A stretch of DNA of 64,000 bases from Hymenobacter sp. DG25A (GTDB taxonomy: Bacteria > Bacteroidota > Bacteroidia > Cytophagales > Hymenobacteraceae). The notes under the pieces were generated by a model. It was not told where the DNA came from and did no database searches. It saw nothing but the letters and a program-made list of their open reading frames with translations. A program made the translations under genes and the position numbers. Where the stretch lies: contig NZ_CP012623.1 of the NCBI RefSeq assembly GCF_001280305.1, forward strand, positions 1,550,001 to 1,614,000, in the 5' to 3' direction. This document shows positions 59,367 to 64,000 of the stretch, piece by piece. Each line of letters begins with the position of its first letter. Positions within the stretch are counted from its first letter, which is position 1.

Positions 59367-60428
59367 TTAGGGCAGAAACTGCTGCTCCAGCAGCTTAATC
59401 TGAGTTTCCGTTCCCAGCAGCAGCAGCACGTCGCCGGGGCCGGGGCGCAGGTCGGCGCTGGGGCTCACCACAAACTCCCCGGAGCTGAGCTTCAGGCCGA
59501 TAACCGTAGCGCCGCTGCGGGAGCGAATATCCAGCTCCCGGATGCTTTTGCCCTGAAACTCCCGGCGCACGCCCGCATAGCGCAGCTCTTCCAGGCGCAG
59601 CTTATCGGGCCCCAGGCCCGATATCATCTCCAGAAACCGGATTACCTCGGGGCGCACCACCAGGTTGGCCATGTGCGAGCCACCTATTTCATCGGGCATC
59701 ACCACGGAGTCGGCGCCGGCGCGCAATAGCTTGGCCTCGCTGGATTTCAGGCTGGCGCGGGCAATAATCTTGATTTTGGGGTTCAGCTCCCGGGCCGTGA
59801 GGGCCACAAATACGTTGTCGGAGTCTTTGGGCAGGGCCGTGATAAGGGCCGCGGCGCGCTCAATTCCGGCCGCCAGCAGGGTTTCATCGGAGGTAGCATC
59901 GCCAAACACGGCCGGCACCTCCCCCATACCAGCCTCCAGCCGGTCACGCATCAGCTTCTGATTTTGCTCAATTACCACCACGCGGGCGCCGTTGCTACGC
60001 AGCTCATGGTAGGCTTTGCTGCCGTTGCGGCCAAAGCCGCACACAATCACGTGCCCGCTGAAACGGCGGATTTCCTGGTCGGTTTTGAACATATGGAAGA
60101 TGTTACGCAGCTCGCCGTCGAAGATATAAGTAGTGAGGACCGACACCAGGTAGGCCACTACCAGCAAGTTGAAAAAGATATAAAACGAGACAAACAGGCG
60201 CCCACTCTGATCCATGCTATGCAGCTCGCCAAAGCCTACCGTAGACACGGTAATCATGGTCATGTAAAAGGCATCGAACAGATTGTAGCCGCCAAAGTAC
60301 ATGAACCCGCTCACGCCGGTACACAGGCTAATGCCCGTAACGACCAGCGCTATGATAAACCGGCTCAGGTTGGCCCGCTTCCAGACGGAAGGCGGCACCG
60401 GCGAATATTGGATTTGGTTTAAGCGCAC
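59367..60428 (-). CDS. RCK-domain potassium channel
   Basis: 353 residues from GTG 60428. Two membrane helices around a selectivity filter TVGFG (63-67), the minimal K+ channel pore, then an RCK_N domain (VIVCGFGRNGSKAYHELRSNG, about 128; Rossmann fold that binds NAD or nucleotides) and an RCK_C domain (about 260-353, SRSGATVIGLKLSSGEFVVSPSAD). Kch/MthK-like. Ends 77 bases before the GT4 gene; starts 26 bases after dnaG, so co-transcription with dnaG is possible. Confidence 0.92.
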   Translation of the reverse strand: MRLNQIQYSPVPPSVWKRANLSRFIIALVVTGISLCTGVSGFMYFGGYNLFDAFYMTMITVSTVGFGELHSMDQSGRLFVSFYIFFNLLVVAYLVSVLTTYIFDGELRNIFHMFKTDQEIRRFSGHVIVCGFGRNGSKAYHELRSNGARVVVIEQNQKLMRDRLEAGMGEVPAVFGDATSDETLLAAGIERAAALITALPKDSDNVFVALTARELNPKIKIIARASLKSSEAKLLRAGADSVVMPDEIGGSHMANLVVRPEVIRFLEMISGLGPDKLRLEELRYAGVRREFQGKSIRELDIRSRSGATVIGLKLSSGEFVVSPSADLRPGPGDVLLLLGTETQIKLLEQQFLP

Positions 60429-60454
60429 GGAGCTAAGTTAGGTGCATGGCGCTT

Positions 60455-62488
60455 CTATGCAATGTTGCGCGGAATAACGGTGCCTAAATGGGCGGCCAGC
60501 TCATTGTCCAAGCGCTTGTAAAGCATGAGGTTTTCCAGAATCCGGTCTACGGCGGCGGGGTCCTGAGTCAGGCGCAGCTCCAGCTGCAGCTTATTCAGCT
60601 CACGCTGCACCACTTCCTTTTTCAGGCGCAAAATGGCATTGTCGCAGGCCTGCTGAATGAGGTCCAGCTCGCGCGGCACGTGTATCTGGTGGGTGGTCCA
60701 GTTGGGGCTGAGCTCGTGCTTTTCGGTGGCCAGGTCACCAATGAGGGCGCGGATATCGGAGCGGTGGTGTTGAATGAGGTTGCGCACCTCAGGCCAGCGG
60801 CCCTGCTCCATTTCCTGCTGGCACCAGTGCAGCACATCGGCGTAGAGCGGGGTGCGCAGCGGAGTTTCTTCCAGCTGGGCTATCAGGTACTGGGCCACGG
60901 CTACATCCTCGGAGAGGGGCTGGGGCGCGTAGAGTACCAGCAGGCGCACAATCTCCCGCTCACAGGTTTGCAGCACGTCACCAATGGGTTCCAGCTCGTC
61001 GCGGCCGGGCGTGGCGGCGCTGCCTAGCTCGTCGGGCGTGGCGCCGTACATCAGCGCCTCGGCTTCTTCCTCCGGCGAAAGGGCCCGTTGTGTGGCAGCC
61101 GGTGGCTGCTGCCCTAACCCCGTGGGCGCGCTGCCCGGCGAAGGCACGGCTTTCTGGGTGGCATTCTTGACCAGCTTGTTGTATTCGGTGATGAGCACCT
61201 GCTCATCAATGCCGAAGGTGTTGCTGGTTTGCTGCAAAAACACCTGCCGTTTAATAGGGTCAGGCACTTTGGCAATGCTTTGCAGCACTTCCCGAATGGC
61301 TTCGGCCTTCTTCACCGGGTCGTGGGCTGCTTCTTTGGCTACCAACTTGGTTTTGAAGGTGATGAAGTCCTGGCTGGCGGTTTCCAGGTGTTCTTTAAAG
61401 CGCTGGTCGCCAACTTTGCGGATGTAGCTGTCGGGGTCGTCGCCGTCCGGGAACAGCACCACGCGCACGTTCAGGCCGCCTTCCAGCAGCATGTCAATCC
61501 CGCGCAGGGAGGCCCGGATGCCGGCTGCGTCGCCGTCATACAGTACCGTTACGTTATCGGAATAGCGCTTAATCAGGCGGATCTGGCCTTCGGTGAGGGA
61601 AGTACCCGAGGAGGCCACCACGTTTTTGATGCCGCCCTGGTGCAGGCTCAGCACATCCAGGTAGCCCTCTACCAGGTAGCACTGCTCCTCGGTGCGAATG
61701 GCCTGCCGGCTCTGGTACAGGCCGTAGAGCACATCCGACTTATGGTAGATTTCCGACTCCGGCGAGTTGAGGTACTTGGCCGTCTTATCGTTGGCCTTGA
61801 GCGTGCGCGCCCCAAAACCCACCACGCGCCCCGAAACGTTGTGAATCGGGAACATCACGCGGCCCCGGAACCGGTCGTAGCGGCGTCCGGTGTCTTTGCC
61901 CTGCTCGTCTTCCTTAACGATGGTGAGGCCGGTTTTCTCAAGATATTTCTTGTCGTAGCCGTCCCGCTCGGCGGCTTTCAGCAGGTCGTCCCAGAGGTCG
62001 AGGGAGTAGCCCAGCTCAAACGTCTGAATGGTATTCTGGTTCAGGCCGCGCTGGCGCAGGTAGCTCAGGCCAATGCTCTGGCCTTCCTCGTGGTGCAGCA
62101 GCAGCTTGTGGTAGTGGTCCTTAGCCCAGTTGGAGACAATAAACTGGGAGTCTTTGTCGTTCTGGGCCAGCTGCTGCTCGGGGGTTTTTTCTTCCTCCTG
62201 AACATCAATACCGTACTTTTTTGCCAGGTATTTCAGGGCCTCCACGTAGCTGGTGCCCTCAATATCCATGATAAACTGAATGACGCCCCCCGCCTTGCCG
62301 CAGCCAAAGCACTTATACAGGCCCTTGGCCGGCGCTACCGAAAAGCTCGGCGACTTTTCGTGGTGAAACGGGCAGCAGGCCCACATATTCTGACCTTTCC
62401 GCTTCAGGGAAACGAAGTCGCCGACGACTTCTACGATGTCGGCGTGGTGCAGAATCTGGTCAATGGTTTCTTTGGGGATGCGGGCCAA
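60455..62488 (-). CDS. dnaG: DNA primase DnaG
   Basis: 677 residues from TTG 62488 (MARIPKETIDQILHHADIVEVVGDF); TTG 62515 is an alternative. Makes RNA primers at the fork. Zinc finger CPFHHEKSPSF...CFGCG (about 39-63), Toprim domain (about 250-350: VLYDGDAAGIRASLRG with acidic ligands), RNA polymerase fold between, and a C-terminal DnaB-binding helical part (about 490-677) with a long Pro/Gly/Ala linker at about 440-480. A TACCTTCG box (62532-62525 on the minus strand) suggests a promoter just upstream. Confidence 0.95.
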   Translation of the reverse strand: MARIPKETIDQILHHADIVEVVGDFVSLKRKGQNMWACCPFHHEKSPSFSVAPAKGLYKCFGCGKAGGVIQFIMDIEGTSYVEALKYLAKKYGIDVQEEEKTPEQQLAQNDKDSQFIVSNWAKDHYHKLLLHHEEGQSIGLSYLRQRGLNQNTIQTFELGYSLDLWDDLLKAAERDGYDKKYLEKTGLTIVKEDEQGKDTGRRYDRFRGRVMFPIHNVSGRVVGFGARTLKANDKTAKYLNSPESEIYHKSDVLYGLYQSRQAIRTEEQCYLVEGYLDVLSLHQGGIKNVVASSGTSLTEGQIRLIKRYSDNVTVLYDGDAAGIRASLRGIDMLLEGGLNVRVVLFPDGDDPDSYIRKVGDQRFKEHLETASQDFITFKTKLVAKEAAHDPVKKAEAIREVLQSIAKVPDPIKRQVFLQQTSNTFGIDEQVLITEYNKLVKNATQKAVPSPGSAPTGLGQQPPAATQRALSPEEEAEALMYGATPDELGSAATPGRDELEPIGDVLQTCEREIVRLLVLYAPQPLSEDVAVAQYLIAQLEETPLRTPLYADVLHWCQQEMEQGRWPEVRNLIQHHRSDIRALIGDLATEKHELSPNWTTHQIHVPRELDLIQQACDNAILRLKKEVVQRELNKLQLELRLTQDPAAVDRILENLMLYKRLDNELAAHLGTVIPRNIA

Positions 62489-62524
62489 GGGAATGCGGGG
62501 CAACAGGTGGTACAAGCTGGACGG

Positions 62525-62532
62525 CGAAGGTA
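62525..62532 (-). promoter_or_regulatory. -7 box TACCTTCG for dnaG
   Basis: One mismatch from TAnnTTTG. Predicted start about 62518 gives a 30-base leader for TTG 62488, and almost none for TTG 62515. Confidence 0.4.
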
Positions 62533-62624
62533 CGATGATAACAGAGGGATTGGGATTTTGCCCCCTGCCTTCCCCGAAAATTTACCCCTGCGCCTTTTGC
62601 AAACCACCGCCCGCATTTCCGGGT

Positions 62625-62632
62625 TATCTTTG
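62625..62632 (+). promoter_or_regulatory. -7 box TATCTTTG for mrp
   Basis: Exact TAnnTTTG match, predicted leader about 26 bases to ATG 62665. A TTTG at 62596-62599 is 25 bases upstream, longer than the usual -33 spacing. Confidence 0.55.
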
Positions 62633-62664
62633 CACTCCGCATTCGTATTTCCTTTCTGAATATA

Positions 62665-63768
62665 ATGGCTACGATAACCAAAGAAGACGTCCTAAAAGCC
62701 CTCAGCTACGTGGAAGAGCCCGATCTGGGCAAAGACCTCGTCACGCTGAACATGATTGAGGACGTGGCAATTGAAGGCAAAACGGTTTCCTTCACGGTGG
62801 TGCTCACCACCCCCGCCTGCCCCCTGAAAGAGCTGATTCACAATGCATGCGTGCGCGCCATTCATACCATGGTGGACAAAGAGGCCGACGTAAAAATCAG
62901 CATGACCTCCCGGGTGACCAGCATGCGCCAGAACCGCGACCTGCTGCCTGGCGTGAAGAATATCATTGCCATTGCCTCCGGTAAAGGCGGCGTGGGCAAA
63001 AGCACCGTTACAGCTAATCTTGCCATTGCGCTGGCCAAAACCGGCGCCAAAGTGGGCCTGGTAGACGCCGATATTTCCGGCCCCAGCATGCCGCTGATGT
63101 TTGGCGTGGAAGATGCCCGCCCCCACGTGTACCAGTCGCCGGAAGGCAAAAACCTGATTCAGCCCATTGAGAAGTTTGGGGTGAAGCTGATGAGCATTGG
63201 CTTCCTGGCCCCGGCTGAGTCGGCTATTGTGTGGCGCGGCCCCATGGCCTCGTCGGCGCTGAAGCAGTTTATCACGGAAGTAGACTGGGGCGAGCTGGAC
63301 TACCTGCTCCTGGACATGCCTCCCGGAACCTCCGACATTCACCTGACCATGGTGCAGACCGTGCCCGTAACCGGCGCGCTCATTGTAACCACCCCGCAGA
63401 AAGTGGCCCTGGCCGATGCCGAGAAAGGCATGCAGATGTTCCGCCTGCCCCAGATTAACGTGCCCATTCTGGGCATAGTGGAGAATATGGCCTGGTTTAC
63501 CCCCGCCGAGTTGCCCGAAAACAAGTACTTCATCTTTGGGGAAGGTGGCGGCCAGCGCCTGGCCGATAAGCACCAGGTACCGCTTCTGGGCCACATTCCG
63601 CTGGTGCAAAGCATCCGCGAGAATGGCGACCAGGGCACCCCGGCTATTCTGGAGCCTGGCACCCCTTCGGCCGAGGTGTTTGCCCAGCTGGCCGAAGAGC
63701 TGGCCCGGCAGGTATCCATCCGCAACGCCATTGCGCCGCGCACGCAGATAGTGGAAATGAAGGCCTAG
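62665..63768 (+). CDS. mrp: Mrp/ApbC-family iron-sulfur cluster carrier ATPase
   Basis: 367 residues. P-loop protein that binds and passes iron-sulfur clusters. N-terminal MIP18 (DUF59) domain (1-85), then deviant Walker A GKGGVGKST (106-114), VDADISGPSMP, LLLDMPPGTSDIHLT and ENMAWF. The CxxC that many Mrp proteins carry after ENM is absent here (ENMAWFTPAELPENKYFIFG), as I recall for Bacteroidota members. The NifU-like gene follows in the same direction. Confidence 0.94.
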   Translation: MATITKEDVLKALSYVEEPDLGKDLVTLNMIEDVAIEGKTVSFTVVLTTPACPLKELIHNACVRAIHTMVDKEADVKISMTSRVTSMRQNRDLLPGVKNIIAIASGKGGVGKSTVTANLAIALAKTGAKVGLVDADISGPSMPLMFGVEDARPHVYQSPEGKNLIQPIEKFGVKLMSIGFLAPAESAIVWRGPMASSALKQFITEVDWGELDYLLLDMPPGTSDIHLTMVQTVPVTGALIVTTPQKVALADAEKGMQMFRLPQINVPILGIVENMAWFTPAELPENKYFIFGEGGGQRLADKHQVPLLGHIPLVQSIRENGDQGTPAILEPGTPSAEVFAQLAEELARQVSIRNAIAPRTQIVEMKA

Positions 63769-63919
63769 CCTGTCGCGCTGCCGCATAGGCAGCACGGCGG
63801 CAACTTTGCTGCCGCGCTGTTTGTTGCTCACTTACTCTGCCCAAAGCCTTACCTTTACGTACGCTTCCGCTGCTTATTCCTCTGTTTTGATTTCTCCCGC
63901 AGCGTTACCTTTTTTATCT

Positions 63920-64000
63920 ATGAGCTATTCTCCTGCCGTAGTCGACCATCCCCTCCTGCCGCGCATCGAACAGGCCCTGGATACCATCCGTCCTTACCTG
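63920..64000 (+). CDS. NifU-like (Nfu) scaffold protein, 3' end missing
   Basis: Only 27 codons are visible, from ATG 63920: MSYSPAVVDHPLLPRIEQALDT, then IRPYL at the window edge. The RIEQALDTIRPYL block is the start of the NifU C-terminal domain, which continues with the CxxC cluster site in known proteins. Sits next to mrp, consistent with an iron-sulfur pair. TACCTTTA at 63850 or TACCTTTT at 63906 could serve as -7 box. Confidence 0.7.
   Translation, partial: MSYSPAVVDHPLLPRIEQALDTIRPYL

Noticed and set aside
61229..62659. Plus-strand frame of 476 codons opposite dnaG
   Set aside because: Shadow of the primase gene, which has intact zinc-finger and Toprim motifs.
62692..63831. Minus-strand frame of 379 codons opposite mrp
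   Set aside because: Shadow of mrp; His/Gly/Gln-rich composition typical of antisense translation.

Overview
The window is about 57-60% GC and reads as the chromosome of a Bacteroidota member of the Cytophagales, most likely Hymenobacter or a close relative. Supports for this: several -7 boxes of the TAnnTTTG type with few Shine-Dalgarno sites, a type IX secretion (T9SS) sorting domain on an M1 aminopeptidase, many exported lipoproteins, a Mrp/ApbC lacking the CxxC pair, and palindromic GAAGCATCTC-type intergenic repeats. This placement is an inference from gene content; there is no rRNA or other marker to confirm it. I found no tRNA, rRNA, CRISPR array, transposase, integrase or phage gene, so this is chromosomal backbone with small accessory patches.

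Layout. 1-4.1 kb: a class B penicillin-binding protein (5' end outside the window) with a lipobox, an OmpA-domain protein and a DUF4412-like exported protein. 4.3-10.5 kb: aldo/keto reductase, an overlapping HipA-like kinase/DUF3037 pair, a tiny exported Cys-ending peptide with its own promoter and terminator, an FKBP isomerase, a small membrane protein and the K+ transporter Kup. 10.8-20.5 kb: M61 and M1 metallopeptidases, an NlpC/P60 hydrolase, DUF2147, a Gre-like protein, an orphan cytochrome oxidase subunit III, and a two-frame hypothetical locus. At 13.4-14.1 kb there is a gene-poor stretch with strong RNA-like hairpins.

20.6-32.4 kb: DNA ligase LigA, a rhodanese, then a polysaccharide locus: a lipoprotein glycoside hydrolase, a divergent processive GT2 synthase fused to a GH26-like domain whose catalytic glutamates appear lost, and a convergent NodB-type deacetylase. 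DapA, a LutA-like protein, cyanophycinase and HMG-CoA lyase follow.

32.5-47 kb: envelope and housekeeping enzymes (M23 peptidase with SH3 domain, subtilase overlapping a barrel-like protein, OmpA lipoprotein, 2H phosphoesterase-like protein, M28 peptidase, histidine phosphatase, SurE, DoxX, M14 carboxypeptidase) and a two-gene ABC transporter. 47-54.3 kb: tandem paralogous exported proteins and a TetR-ABC-HlyD-TolC export operon whose ABC protein has a degenerate nucleotide-binding domain, with a dyad at the TetR promoter. 54.6-64 kb: RibBA, ProC, two overlapping glycosyltransferases, a RCK potassium channel, DnaG, Mrp and the start of a NifU-like gene.

The most unusual items are the synthase/pseudo-GH26 fusion and its neighbours, the degenerate ABC exporter, the 44-residue peptide, the structured stretch near 13.6 kb, and the composite repeats.
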